In this document: positions 1 to 11,113 of the stretch, in pieces
Position numbering within the stretch: position 1 is the first letter of the stretch
Layout of the letters: every line of letters starts with the position of its first letter
DNA from: Sinonovacula constricta
Lineage: Eukaryota > Mollusca > Bivalvia > Cardiida > Solecurtidae
NCBI GenBank assembly: GCA_007844125.1
Contig: CM017557.1
Location: forward strand, 59,611,514 to 59,675,513
Direction: 5' to 3'
Length of the DNA: 64,000 nt
Notes under the pieces: generated by a model
Told to the model about the DNA's origin: nothing
The model's database searches: none
Seen by the model: the letters and a program-made list of their open reading frames with translations, nothing else
Position numbers and translations under genes: made by a program

Positions 1-600
1 TCAGTAAGACTAGATACGCTTCTTCAGAGTGCAGTGTTGCCTGTCGAATAGGAATCCCCCCGAATAAGAATGCCCTACTTGCTATACAGGTAAACGAGTG
101 TGGACTACCTGTCGAGTGTAGCAAATAGATGCAGTGGGCAGTATGGGACTTTTTCAATAGATTCAAGTGACGACAATAGGTCAGCTGTTAGGTAGGTCAG
201 CTGTTAGGTTCAAAATAACCTGTTATAATGAAGTTGTAAACATATGACTAATAGCTGACGTGCATTGGATCGTGATATTGCTCACCAGCATTGGAATAAT
301 GATAACACTAATAATGATAGCACGAATACATAGGAAAAGTAGTTAATGTTTAAAGTTCTGAAAGAGTGTGAGTCACATTGTTGAAATTGATTCCGGAAGC
401 CGAGAAAAGGTTCAGTGAAATGTATGGTCACGTCTTACAGTCAGACTGCGATATTTAAATGGTATGTGCTCAGTGTTTTTGCAGGATGTAATCTTACTGT
501 CAACGCACGGAGGCTTTGAACTTGGATATCGTGGAATGTGTCTGGCTTTGTCCATCGATACGATATTACCTACACCACGTGGTCGTAACAAATGTGATTT
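1..600. other. upstream intergenic stretch, nothing recognised
   Basis: I see no open frame of useful length and no repeat that recurs elsewhere in the window. A short direct duplication (GGTCAGCTGTTAGGT) occurs around 179-208. The stretch probably holds distal upstream sequence of the DHRS1-like gene. Confidence 0.4.
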
Positions 601-602
601 TG

Positions 603-637
603 ATTGGCTGATTAGATTCTTATTTTGGCATATATAG
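603..637 (+). promoter_or_regulatory. possible core promoter (inverted CCAAT box and TATA-like box)
   Basis: An ATTGG motif at 603-607 (inverted CCAAT) is followed by TATATAG at 631-637, a spacing compatible with a core promoter. Transcription would then begin near 660 and leave a leader of about 950 nt before the ATG at 1608, possibly shortened by splicing: a pyrimidine-rich tract ending in CTCTAG at about 1541 looks like a 3' splice site. TATA-like strings are common in AT-rich DNA, so this is a weak call. Confidence 0.25.
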
Positions 638-1607
638 CATTAAAGTGTTAGAACTGCGTAGTCTTTATATCAATTGAAGAGGAATTTCACTTTGGATATT
701 TAAAAAATGGAATTCGCACGGCGCAGACATTAATGAGAAGAACAGCGTGTTTCATTTATTATATATTTTAAGAACAATTTAGTAACGTAAAACTATTTAC
801 ATCACTTTATACTCTAGAAGAAGAGTTTGTCAAGCGCAAGCGTGTCAGGCGTATCGTGTGGTCGATTTATCCAAAATAACTGTGGCATAGCCTACTGCAA
901 TACAATCGATTGTATTGCGACCCTGCCAACATCCATTGCGATAACCTTTAAATCGCCATTAAAGGAAACACGAACATAATACACAATTTGCTGTTTGTCA
1001 AAATGTCGATTTTGCGTGAGTCGTATTTTGTGCAAGTGTCATTGAAACGGACAATGATCGATGAGGCTTCGAGCAAATAACATCGAAATCCGAGCCAAGC
1101 TGCATTGAGTTTGTATCAAAGTTAATTATTTGCATTTCATTTTAAGAATGCAGAAGAGCCTCAAAGAACAGTGCAGCGCATAAATACATCCACAAGAGAA
1201 ACGAGGCTCTGCCCTGAAAATATCGGATAATATCTGATACATAGTAGTGGTTAGTTCATAGAGTGTGGAAACCTTAGGGGAATACAGAACCAGTCGAGGG
1301 CGAGTGTTCGGGACATTCAAATTGAGGACGATCTATATATTAAGTGAATAGCTTCATTAAGGACGGATTCTGCTTTTACTTCGGAAAGAAGTATATGTTC
1401 ACTTAGAGGTTTGTCTTGTGTTCAGTCAGAGAATTATTGTGTTTTGCTACAATAAGAAATCTGTTTTCGCATATAGATTGTATTTAATCGTGCTCTGAAT
1501 ATTCCAGCTTTTGAAGGACCAGTTACGGATTTTTTTTCTCTAGTAGAAAGGGTTACACTTTAACACGCAGGGGATTTTACAGACAGGTTCGCTTATCTCA
1601 GTACAAC

Positions 1608-2579
1608 ATGTCTCGTCCACTTGATGGAAGAATTGCTCTTGTCACCGGTGCATCTAGGGGAAATGGCAAGGGCATCGCGATTCAGTTGGCCCAAAATGGC
1701 GCCAAAGTGTACATAACTGCCCGCACCCTGGAGCCACTTAATGGAACTGTGGGGTCTTTACGGGAGACAGAGAATGAGATTAAACAAGTGGACGGTGTGT
1801 GCGTGCCTGTGCAATGTGACCACACTAAGGACGAGGACGTGGAGCGGCTTTTCAGGCAGATTGAGGAAGAGAATAATGGCCGGTTAGATATTTTAGTGAA
1901 CAATGTTTACTCGGCGGTAAAAGCTGTGGCAGATCATATGGGCGTGAAATTCTGGGACCAACCACTACATATGTGGGATACTGTAAATAGAAGCGGATTG
2001 CGAGACCATTATATGTGTTCAGTGCACGCTGCACGGTTGATGGTGCCAAAAAAGTCCGGGCTTATTGTCAATATTTCCTCCGGAGGCGGTTTGAAGTACC
2101 TCTTTAACTGCGCTTACGGAATTGGCAAGGGTGCCAATGACAGAATGGCGGCGGACTGTGGACACGAGCTTCGCAGTGAGAATGTTGCATTTATCAGCTT
2201 ATGGCCGGGACCCGTAACAACAGAAACTGTTAATTTAGTCTCAGAGGAAGGCCCGATCGACTCAGACGATGTCGAGTTAACCGAAAAGTCTACGCGTTAT
2301 ACAACGTTCGACACAACGGAGACTACGGATTTTGTTGGTAAATGCATTGTTGCTTTGGCTAAGGATACGAAAATAATGAAAAAGAGTGGTAAAATTGTGT
2401 TGACCTGCGATCTTGCCCGTGAGTATCGCCTCAGTGACAAACCGGGTCACGCCCCCGCCGATTTGAGACAACTGAAAGGACTCTTACGACATAAAGGACG
2501 TACGACCTTGGCCAAATTTATACCCCCATGTATAAGAGTACCGAAAATAGCCCTGACTCTCGCCGGGCATAAATTTTAA
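1608..2579 (+). CDS. DHRS1: DHRS1-like short-chain dehydrogenase/reductase, complete, intronless
   Basis: A 323-residue classical SDR with a Rossmann fold. Visible landmarks are the cofactor-binding TGASRGNG (residues 13-20), the acidic CD at 70-71, NNVY (98-101, the NNAG-type motif), Asn127, the active-site serine pair SS (157-158) and the catalytic YGIGK (170-174). The segments FWDQPLHMW, SVHAARLMVP, GKCIVALA and the ending RVPK...KF are typical of DHRS1, whose vertebrate members are about 313 aa. Family knowledge: DHRS1 is an ER-associated NAD(P)(H)-dependent reductase acting on steroids and xenobiotics; the substrate here is unknown. The start was chosen because only a few residues precede the Rossmann strand, as in DHRS1. 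Oddities: the coding region has no introns, unlike vertebrate DHRS1, and the usual Ile in GxxxGIG is Asn19. A poly(A) signal follows at 2654. Other DHRS1-like paralogues remain possible. Confidence 0.9.
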   Translation: MSRPLDGRIALVTGASRGNGKGIAIQLAQNGAKVYITARTLEPLNGTVGSLRETENEIKQVDGVCVPVQCDHTKDEDVERLFRQIEEENNGRLDILVNNVYSAVKAVADHMGVKFWDQPLHMWDTVNRSGLRDHYMCSVHAARLMVPKKSGLIVNISSGGGLKYLFNCAYGIGKGANDRMAADCGHELRSENVAFISLWPGPVTTETVNLVSEEGPIDSDDVELTEKSTRYTTFDTTETTDFVGKCIVALAKDTKIMKKSGKIVLTCDLAREYRLSDKPGHAPADLRQLKGLLRHKGRTTLAKFIPPCIRVPKIALTLAGHKF

Positions 2580-2653
2580 CTTATTTGTGACTAAATTATT
2601 TGTGACTTTTTACAATTATTAAGACTCTGTGTTCTTAATTTGACTATTAAAGG

Positions 2654-2659
2654 AATAAA
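2654..2659 (+). terminator. DHRS1: poly(A) signal AATAAA of the DHRS1-like gene
   Basis: A canonical AATAAA lies 75 nt after the TAA stop codon, with TG-rich sequence shortly downstream (2663-2672). It gives a short 3' UTR. Confidence 0.7.
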
Positions 2660-3482
2660 AGCTGATGTTTGAGTCTAAGATTATAGGACATTGTTAATCA
2701 AAGTGTACATATTTGTCAGATATAAATGCTACGAATCTTAAGCAAATTACACCATATTACACCAACTAACTATTTTGGGTGTTTCAAACTTGAGGTCTTT
2801 TTTTGTATAGAAATGATACGGTATAGAACAATATCATTTTTATGACGCTAAAAAGTTTTTTGTTATTCTACCTTTGATATAATAATTTCTTAAGTAAGAC
2901 AAGTATAACATGGGCTGTGTTTGCTATTTAATACTGTGTTGCTGTTGTTTTTCTCAGGATAAGTTGCTGAGGATAGGTTGCCACAGAAAATAATCAGCAA
3001 TCATTATTGTTATGTCGGATTATGAGTTGCACTGTGTTTTAATATTTTTGTCGGGATCTTCCATTTTGTTACATAGCATGCCAAATGTTCTGTAAAACAG
3101 CAAAATCGACTAAAATCAATAGTCATTTCTTACAATATAAATCAGTCTTCCATAAACTGTCGTAACGTTATCTGTGTCTGGTTTTGCGTGGATATTTTAC
3201 CACAGACAATTTTCGGGGATCATCAAGTAAACTCGCTGGTACTTTCGGTAAATGGTTGATTTTATCTAATTTTGGCATCATTATAGGCGCCTTGGGATCT
3301 TTTGACCCATGCTACGATCAAGCCAAAAGCTAGCTACTAGCGCTTGTAATGTTGTACAGAATTCTTAGATATTTGATAAAAGGAAAGCAAAGCGAGTTGC
3401 TTGAGATTTAGCAGTTAAGCCAACTTAAGGCTATAGATCTTGATCGGACAGCTCCCCCGGGGGGAACTTGCTCATTTTTTAT
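2660..3482. other. intergenic, nothing recognised
   Basis: AT-rich unique-looking DNA with no convincing open frame. Around 3431-3470 there is a short GATCTTGATCGGACAGCTCCC string that resembles a dispersed fragment also seen near 47.8, 54.6 and 61.0 kb. Confidence 0.4.
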
Positions 3483-3807
3483 TTAAAGGTGGTATCCGAC
3501 AGTTTAATTATATCAATTTAATAAAAGGTATTTTTCAACTGTTTGTGGGAATTTAAGCATAATTTCTGCATAAGCTCATAAATAAGTCTAAGTTAAGACG
3601 ATTTCTTAGTTTTAAAAAGATAGCTAACTGTGCAACGTGGCTTGGATTGGAAAAACAAGTCTGTTGTGTCGGTCAGGGTGTTCACTTTTAACAGAGATGT
3701 AGGACATAAACTAAAAACATTTCGCGGAACCTTTGCAGGCAACTTAAATTCATTTGATTATTTAAGGGAGAAAAAAATGGTTCCAATCTGTCGGATACCT
3801 CCTTTAA
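3483..3807 (+). mobile_element. MITE-1 copy a (short inverted-terminus element)
   Basis: It starts TTAAAGGTGGTATCCGACAG and ends with the inverted partner CTGTCGGATACCTCCTTTAA. The interior has the family landmark AGCTAACTGTGCAACGTGGC. It is shorter than full-length copies (~475-520 bp), so it has internal loss. A short open frame inside it is chance. Confidence 0.8.
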
Positions 3808-3973
3808 ACGCCTATCGGAACCATCGGCTCTTTGCACAATGTTCGTATTAGAAATATTTGCTCATTGTTCATTATATGTAGTTTCCTAGCTTCTTAGCAA
3901 AGTTTCAATCATCATCAGCAGCAGTATCATCATCACCGCCGTGTAGTCTAAACGATATCATCATTTCTACCCC

Positions 3974-4026
<53 letters not shown>

Positions 4027-4050
4027 CCATCATCATCATCGTCATCATCA
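3974..4050 (+). repeat. (CAT)n microsatellite
   Basis: A near-perfect CAT/ATC trinucleotide tract, preceded by an interrupted TCA-rich stretch from about 3905. Confidence 0.95.
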
Positions 4051-4271
4051 AAACAACAGTTTAGTCATCATTATTTTATTGTTTTTATATTCGTCATCAT
4101 TGCCGTTGTCTTTCTTGCTACGTCTTAGTCGATGTATGTTGTTTGTTTGGTTTGTTTTTTTCTTCAGCAAGATAATCATTTGTTATGTTAATATGTGCTT
4201 TATATTCTTTTCTCTGTTGTAACTATTATATTTAATAAAAATATCATTCTAAAACTGTTACTTATTTCCTC

Positions 4272-4415
<144 letters not shown>

Positions 4416-4781
4416 CCAGGCGAGTATATTGTGGGTAAAGCATGCAAAACACAAAACATTCCGATTGTGCGATACAACAAATATGAAAACAAATAATATA
4501 AATGTATTCTTTTTATCCATTTATATTACAATGTTTATCTTTATGTAACTTCAAAAGCAACTACATGTATAACTAATTCGGTACAAACTACGTACGATTA
4601 TAAGTACTCGTCATATTTCTGATCGGACTGAAATGTGTAATAACATAGAGATTTGTAAGCCATTACCAACAGAAAATGCAATTTTAACACAATTGTATAC
4701 ATCGATGCTTTTATCCTTAAATTATTTCCATTTATATATATACTTTTTTATTAAATTACAGCAGTTTCATCTTCTTGGTCG

Positions 4782-5796
4782 AGTTCCAATCGGAACTCCT
4801 CGGGTAATTCCGTCCTTGGGACAATCATCCCTCGGATGTATCTGGTGCAATAATACTTACAGAAATCACGATCGTTTTGTTCGCCGGAAGTCGGAAGAAT
4901 ATGCCTAAAATGTAGTTCGCACAAAACGCAAACAACGGCAATCTCATTAAAATCACATCCTAACTTTCGCTTCATTACTTTCCGCTGGTTAGGATCTGAT
5001 GACATCGCATTAGGTGTCACCTCAATTTGACCCATGATTAGACATTGAAATCGTCGGCTGCAAAATGTTGGGGTATAACTTCATGAATATTCGCCAGATT
5101 ACGGCTATTTACGGAAATTCATATTGAGCGGCAATGTCCAAGGTATTCCGATTGACGGTGCGTCACATTTTCAAGATGGCAGCCCCCAATGAAATTTGCG
5201 ATCCAGTAAAACAAACGCCAAAGAAAGTACATTTGTTAGTTGATCGGTGCTGTTTTTGCGGGATGTCATTTTTTCAGGTTCTGATAACGGGTAGTGGGAG
5301 CAAACACACTCAAAAACAGTTCAAACAAAAACTTAGAATCAGTGAAGAACGCCTTCAGAATATGAAAAAGGTAGTGAAGTGTTTGTCGCTGTCTGACAAC
5401 GATACCGCGGTGTAACGAGGTTTCTGATTAGTCAAGTTTGGTCAAGGTTGACGTCTCGGCTCATTAATATTTATAACTTAAAGGTCACTTCGAGGCGACC
5501 TTTATCGGGATGTTATCAGATCCTTACCAGCGGAAAGTAATGAAGCGAAAGTTAGGATCTGATTTTAATCAGATTGAAACAACGGCGTCGTTTGACAGTT
5601 GCGTAAATTAAACTTGGTTGAAGCAGCCACAGATTGAAATTTTACTGGCATCGTACTGTAGTAAGCTGTCATCCGAGCTGTCATCTTTGTTTTGACGTCT
5701 GTCACAAAAGAAGTTCCATTAAGAGAAATGGCCGAGTAGATCCGACTACCTACATACATCCGAGAGATGATTCGTGAATTATCCGAGGTGTTCCGA
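4782..5796 (+). mobile_element. MITE-2 copy a (long form)
   Basis: The ends are inverted: TCGGAACTCCTCGGGTAATTC near 4790 and GAATTATCCGAGGTGTTCCGA near 5775-5795. The left part (to about 4925) and right part (from about 5650) recur in the copies at 13.1 and 16.0 kb. Between them lies extra sequence with its own large inverted repeat (see the nested feature). GGTCGAGT occurs just outside both ends (4778-4785 and 5799-5806) and could be an 8-bp target duplication. Confidence 0.65.
4925..5592. repeat. large inner inverted repeat inside MITE-2 copy a
   Basis: The left arm, about 4928-5015, contains CCTAACTTTCGCTTCATTAC. The right arm, about 5507-5590, contains its reverse complement GTAATGAAGCGAAAGTTAGG. 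About 40 bp at the core of the arms are almost identical, with a degraded extension to roughly 80 bp. The ~490 bp between the arms is not repeated elsewhere in the window. It could be a nested element or a foldback arm. Confidence 0.7.
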
Positions 5797-5940
5797 AGGG
5801 TCGAGTCCTAGTCGGGCGAAATATTCCATCAATGGAAAACTTCCAGCTGACTTTTTGCAATATGGCGCTGGTTCTACCCAGACCACTATCTGTAATCCTC
5901 CTCCGCCAATTATAGCGGGATACGATACGATACAATAAGG
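5797..5940 (+). repeat. SINE-B 3' fragment
   Basis: Contains the SINE-B 3' body: CTTCCAGCTGAC, then GGTTCTACCCAGACCACT and CTCCTCCGCCAATTATAG. It directly abuts the right end of MITE-2 copy a; the same arrangement occurs at 16.4 kb. Confidence 0.55.
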
Positions 5941-5946
5941 GGCATA

Positions 5947-6298
5947 TTAACGGTGGTATCCAACAGTTTGCCTACCTCTTATATATGTACCAATATCTGT
6001 AAAAAAGGACGATTTGAAATCCTGCCAAAAATAGACATTGACGTCACAGCGGATGACGCGGATGAACTAAAACATAAGTGGTCACATGGTTTTCTTGGTT
6101 TAAAAATAGCTAACTGTGCAGCATGGCTCAGGTAGAAAAAACATGTTTGTACTGACGATTGTGGCGTTATGGTTCACTTTTCCGACAGATGTTGGACATC
6201 AATTAACAGCATTTTACGAGATTTACTCAGATAACAATGGTTTACTAAAATGTATCATGAAAACACTTTTGGCCCAAACTGTCGGATTCATCCTTTAA
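5947..6298 (+). mobile_element. MITE-1 copy b
   Basis: Starts TTAACGGTGGTATCCAACAG and ends CTGTCGGATTCATCCTTTAA. The interior carries AATAGCTAACTGTGCAGCAT and a perfect CRE-type octamer TGACGTCA at 6039-6046. Confidence 0.85.
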
Positions 6299-6744
6299 CA
6301 AGGTCTCGCTATAATTGGTCGAAGACGACGCCAGACAAAGTGTTGTGTAAAACTATGTATCTTCCAACATTAAAGTTCTTGCCCATGCTCGAACTCACGC
6401 GGCGATGGGCTGACGGGTTATAAGTTGTCGGGACTTACCGTATCACTGGCCCAAAAGACTCAAGCAAAAAGTGTACCAGCATTCATGTGATCCATATAAC
6501 GACGCAATTTGAGGAACTGTTGTACATCGAAATAATAGGTTATTGAGGTCAAGCTTTCGGATGCAGCTCCCAGGTGTTTATTGTGAATTGTTGAAATTAT
6601 GCATGATATTGGTTTTCGGCTACAAATATGGCAAGACAACTGCTTCAAAATGGGTGATAATAGCATCCAAAGTCAACGAAATATAAATTCTCTTAGTAAT
6701 CAATTTCTGGATTCGAGCTTGTATTTTAGTTCATTGTTGTTGCT

Positions 6745-7019
6745 GTTGTTGTTTTTAAATACATCGCAGCGACCAGTGTGCAGCGACCAGTGCAACGACC
6801 AGTTAAGATCATTATAGCGACGTCGAGGTATTTTGGTGGAGCAAGAAGCCCGACATTTTAACAGACAAAAGGTCTGGATAGAACAAGTGGCGCACCGCAG
6901 GTCAGTTGGAAGACCTAACCTAAGTTCTCCGCCCTGAACGGGACTCGAACCCACGCGTTGAGAGGCTTAGCAGTGAAATGAGTTACAAGCCGGTGACTCT
7001 GCCACTACATCAAAGGCGC
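6745..7019 (-). repeat. SINE-B copy (tRNA-derived), reverse strand
   Basis: Read on the minus strand, it has a tRNA-like head with an A-box-like GTAGTGGCAGAGTC and a B-box-like GGGTTCGAGTCC, then the family body ending near a T-rich run. A GCGACCAGT unit is locally repeated about three times near 6769-6803. Confidence 0.7.
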
Positions 7020-7055
7020 TTTTTGTATATATAAATATATAACGATTGTAGCCTT

Positions 7056-7304
7056 TTAAAGATGGTATCCGACAGTTTGCCTATATTAAATACATGTACG
7101 TGCAAGAATATCTAACTCCGCTTTTAGGAATATGGTCATACTGAAACACCTGTTTGCAATGACGAGAGGGGATTTATCCTTGAGTGTTCATACAGATCTA
7201 TGGCATCAATGAATAGCATTTTGCAAGACCTTTTCAGGTATCAACGTCTTGTTTGGTTATTTGAGGACAAATTTTTGGACCAAACTGTCGGATACCATCT
7301 TTAA
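7056..7304 (+). mobile_element. MITE-1 copy c, internally deleted
   Basis: Both ends are intact (TTAAAGATGGTATCCGACAG and CTGTCGGATACCATCTTTAA), but the middle is missing, leaving about 249 bp. It retains the ACACCTGTTTGCAATGAC and GGCATCAATGAATAGCATTT landmarks. Confidence 0.85.
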
Positions 7305-8440
7305 GACCAAGATAAATTTAATTAGCGCTGTTGTTTTGTTTTTTTAAATTTTGAGTATAGGTAGTTTCCACATCAGTGAAGATCCCTTATCTTGGCAGAC
7401 ATCTTTGATGAAAACTTCAAGGGATTTTCAGATGAATTGTATAGGGGTGTAAATTCTATTTTCTTGTAATTTCTTCATTTGTGGCCCAAAAATTAAAAGC
7501 TGTACACCATTGGAAAGCTCTTGAAATTCTTATATTTTTAAAATACAATATTTTTGAAATTGATAAATGCAAAAGAATTAATACACATAAAAAATATTGG
7601 CTCATTCTTAAATAAAATGAACAGTGTATCCTATTTGCTTGTATTTTTTCTACCTTTAAACTATCAAAATATAGCTTTGATATTTAAATAGGTAATAAAA
7701 GCTGTTAAATTTGTTATAAACTTCAGTAAAATAGACTGAAATATAACAACACAGTGGTGAGTTTAATACAGCACATATTTCCAGATTTCGGATCAGCCTT
7801 CAAAGATGGCTGCCTTAAACTGTCTAATTAGTGCCTATGACAACACATGGAAACTATCTACTCCAGTAACGTGATCAGTTACGTACAACAAACCCAATTT
7901 GAGCATTCAATGCATTTTTAAGTTCAATAAAACTTGATAAGGAATTTGTAACCATTTTATCACGGACGGACTTTTCCATTTCAAATGTGCACATTTTGCC
8001 TACAAAAAGGAATTCGCTGTAAAGGTTAAAACCGTTCTCTCAGTGGGCTCTTCCGGTTTTTAATATCCATGCAATGAACTTGACCTAATCAAGATAAAGA
8101 TACCATTTGTTCAAATAACAATGTGGGGACATACGTACGTGAATACAAATTAGTTATAATAAGCCCATAAATGCCAAAATACTATACACGGAAAACGTAT
8201 GTATTTCATAGCATGACAGTAAACACAAAAGCAACAACAGCAGTGACAACAAATCATCATTTTCATCAACAACAACAACAAATAATAAAAAAAACGACTA
8301 CAACAAAATGAATCCATTCAGGATAATAATTCAAAGTACGAAATCACACGAACGTCGCACCTGGTTAGAGACAGTCAAAAAGATAAGTATACTGCATTAG
8401 GTAAGTTCAAAGGATTAAGGCCGGTATTCACCAATGATTC
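7305..8440. other. intergenic, nothing recognised
   Basis: AT-rich DNA with a short CAA-rich microsatellite-like stretch near 8228-8290. No coding frame or recurring element was found. Confidence 0.35.
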
Positions 8441-8913
8441 TTAAATGTGGAATCTGAAAGTTAGATATATCTAATATATGTAACAATATCTACCTCTGTT
8501 TGGGGTATTTGTGCATAATTTCTGTAGAATATATATCATACTTTAGTTTAAGTTTTGACGATTTTCATCACTATCTCAATTTAAGGGCAGTAAATTTCAT
8601 TTATCAACACCTAAGATGTTCATTCTTTTCAAATCTATAAACAAGAACGATTGGGATTTCTGCTAAAAATAGACATTGACGTCACAGTAGATGACGTGGA
8701 TGAGCTAAAACATGAGTGGTCACGTGATTGTCTTAGTTTAAAAATAGCTAACGCTGCAGCGTAGCTCAGATATGAAATCAAGGTTGTAATGACTTTTCAG
8801 ACAGGTGTAGGACATCAATAAACAACATTTTGTGAGATCTGTTCAGGTAACAATAGTTCATTAAGATGTTTAAAGAACATATTTTGGCCAAAACTGTCGG
8901 ACACCATCTTTAA
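8441..8913 (+). mobile_element. MITE-1 copy d, near full length
   Basis: The left end is diverged (TTAAATGTGGAATCTGAAAG); the right end is good (CTGTCGGACACCATCTTTAA). At 473 bp it is close to the family full length. It contains a perfect TGACGTCA at 8677-8684 and the E-box CACGTG at 8721-8726. Confidence 0.85.
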
Positions 8914-9615
8914 GCCAAACTTATGACTTTAAACTCAAGTCACCTTTTTTATACCACACAATTTAGCTTTCCTGTTGTTTTTTAAAATGTGATCGGTAGG
9001 TAAAAGGATTGGTAGATAAAAGCCGCAAACTTTAAGTGCCATGCGGGATTTAAGACATTCTTTATGTTCTTAAAGATATTTCCTATTTAAAATCCGTGAC
9101 ACAAACCTAAGAATGGTTGGTGAATAAAGCCTAAATCGGATACATTTGAAACAGATATCGCGCTATCCAATAATTTCGAACCCTGTAACGAGTGTTTAAT
9201 GTATAGGTCTTTTAAAAACATTATGGTTTGGCAGAACCGCAAATTCACGATATGTTTTTAATGAGGGATTTTGTTGTCGTTTTTTTAAATTCCAATTCCT
9301 TTGGCTCCACACTTTATTTAACTAATTAAACACTAAACATCCAAATGACGCATGTAAACATGTGTTCAGTATTAACCAGTACCAGAAAATAACGGGGGCA
9401 GAAATGATGGTCTATGATTAAAGCAAATATCCAGCGACTCAAAAGCAAATACTGTAATTCCTATGTAACGATTTTTACGTGCATAGTCTGGGTTAGGAAG
9501 GAAACACTCCTGCCGTTGATGCTAATCTACAACATATGCTATTTTCTTTATTTAATATTTATTCGCATTGCTGTCGAAGACCTCTGTTAGAAAAGATCTT
9601 TATATATATGATGTA
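8914..9615. other. intergenic, nothing recognised
   Basis: No gene, no recurring repeat and no notable composition beyond AT richness. Confidence 0.35.
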
Positions 9616-9634
9616 ATTATTATTATTATTATTA

Positions 9635-9695
<61 letters not shown>

Positions 9696-9700
9696 CATTA
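9616..9700 (+). repeat. (ATT)n microsatellite
   Basis: A near-perfect ATT trinucleotide tract. On the minus strand it encodes only an asparagine run. Confidence 0.95.
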
Positions 9701-10171
9701 ATAACAAAAGATGAGTTGGTGCTAGTGAACACATTACATACAAATGATCCCATTGGATGCCAGCGGTTTTACCCTGGTAGTCATGTTAAAAGAAGCCACT
9801 GCACCTTGGTGCTAAACAGAGTTTTCAAAAATTGCAAGATAACTTTGGTCAAACAACAAAATAAGCTTGGTGACTATAAATGTATCTGCTGCTGTAGGTT
9901 AAATGCGTTGAAAAGTAAATTCCATAATTAATTATAAAGATGGTAGTGTGATTGTTTCTTTTAATGTTGCGTAAAAAATCGTATATCAAGAGCGTGAGTT
10001 GATGCATAAAAGCGCGATTCAAACCAAAAGAATTGGGACTTTATTGGTATGGTTCTACCAGGTAAGTGAATAATACATTCAACATAAGTTAAATAAACGT
10101 AAACATGTTTCCGAATCAATTATAAATACAGGTTTTAAATAAACAATCATTTCAGAAATGCATATACGTTA

Positions 10172-10420
10172 CAGTCAACTCTCGTTATCTCAAAATCGGT
10201 TATCTCAAATTTCCGGTTATGTCAAACTGTTTTCTACGGTCCCGTTTTTTTCCCTATAGTTTCTATATAGTTCGACTCCGCATAACTCAAATTCGGATGT
10301 GTCAAATTATCGGATATATCAAACTAAATTCTGTGTCCCCACACGTATAAAACTGTTAAAATCAGTTGGTCTATCTCAAACTTCAAATTGCTATAAGATG
10401 CAAAATGGCAACATGTATTT
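10172..10420 (+). mobile_element. pogo/Tigger-like DNA transposon end (relic)
   Basis: ACAGTCAACTCTCGTTATCT is followed by repeated TATCTCAAA and ATCAAACT motifs. That style of terminal and subterminal sequence is found in pogo/Tigger-type Tc1-mariner elements. No transposase frame and no second terminus were found nearby, so it is a fragment or a non-autonomous copy. Confidence 0.45.
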
Positions 10421-10801
10421 TTATCTTACATGTACCCCCTGTGTACGTTTTTGAAACATGAGTTCCAATTAAATTTCAGTTTTATCGGGTAGACTCAAAG
10501 CATTAATTAAATTTTCTTTTCTTTTTTTTTCATTTCTCTATTTTGATATTTGTTTGAAGTAAATAAAGTACATGTGTACCTAGTTCAGATGATTATTTAC
10601 TAGCCCGGTAAAGGATGAGGTTAGGGATTGTATCCGTTTGTATCATTCATAGCGATATATTATCTCAAATTGCCATGCCCGTGTGGATATTTTTATAATC
10701 GGGATTAGCACCCAATCTTCGTACTGGCGTATTTTGCGGTATCTTGCAGTGAGGCGTGGTACCTATCATTAATTATTGTTGTTGTTGTTTTTGTGTGTTT
10801 T

Positions 10802-10820
10802 TGTGTGTGTGTGTGAGTGT

Positions 10821-10861
<41 letters not shown>

Positions 10862-10920
10862 TGCGTCCGGGCGTGCTTGCGCGCGTGTGCGCGCGCGCGC
10901 GTGTGTGTGTGTGTGTGTGT
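10802..10920 (+). repeat. (GT)n microsatellite with GC-alternating block
   Basis: GT tract with interruptions and an alternating GCGC block near 10857-10900. Alternating purine-pyrimidine of this kind is prone to Z-DNA. Confidence 0.95.
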
Positions 10921-11113
10921 TTTGAAATCTTATGTGCTTTTTTTCGCTTTTTTATTGTTGTTTTTCGTAATATAATAATTTTAACTATATCACAAGAGTG
11001 AATTTGAACAATTTAGATCAGATCATATTATTCACTTTTAGTAGAAATAGAACTGTTTGTAAAAAAGGAGGAAATTATTTGTAAATTTTAAAATTTCGAA
11101 ACATTGCAAACAA

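Noticed and set aside
1682..2471. Three antisense frames over the DHRS1-like gene
   Set aside because: Shadows of the real gene on the opposite strand with no independent support.
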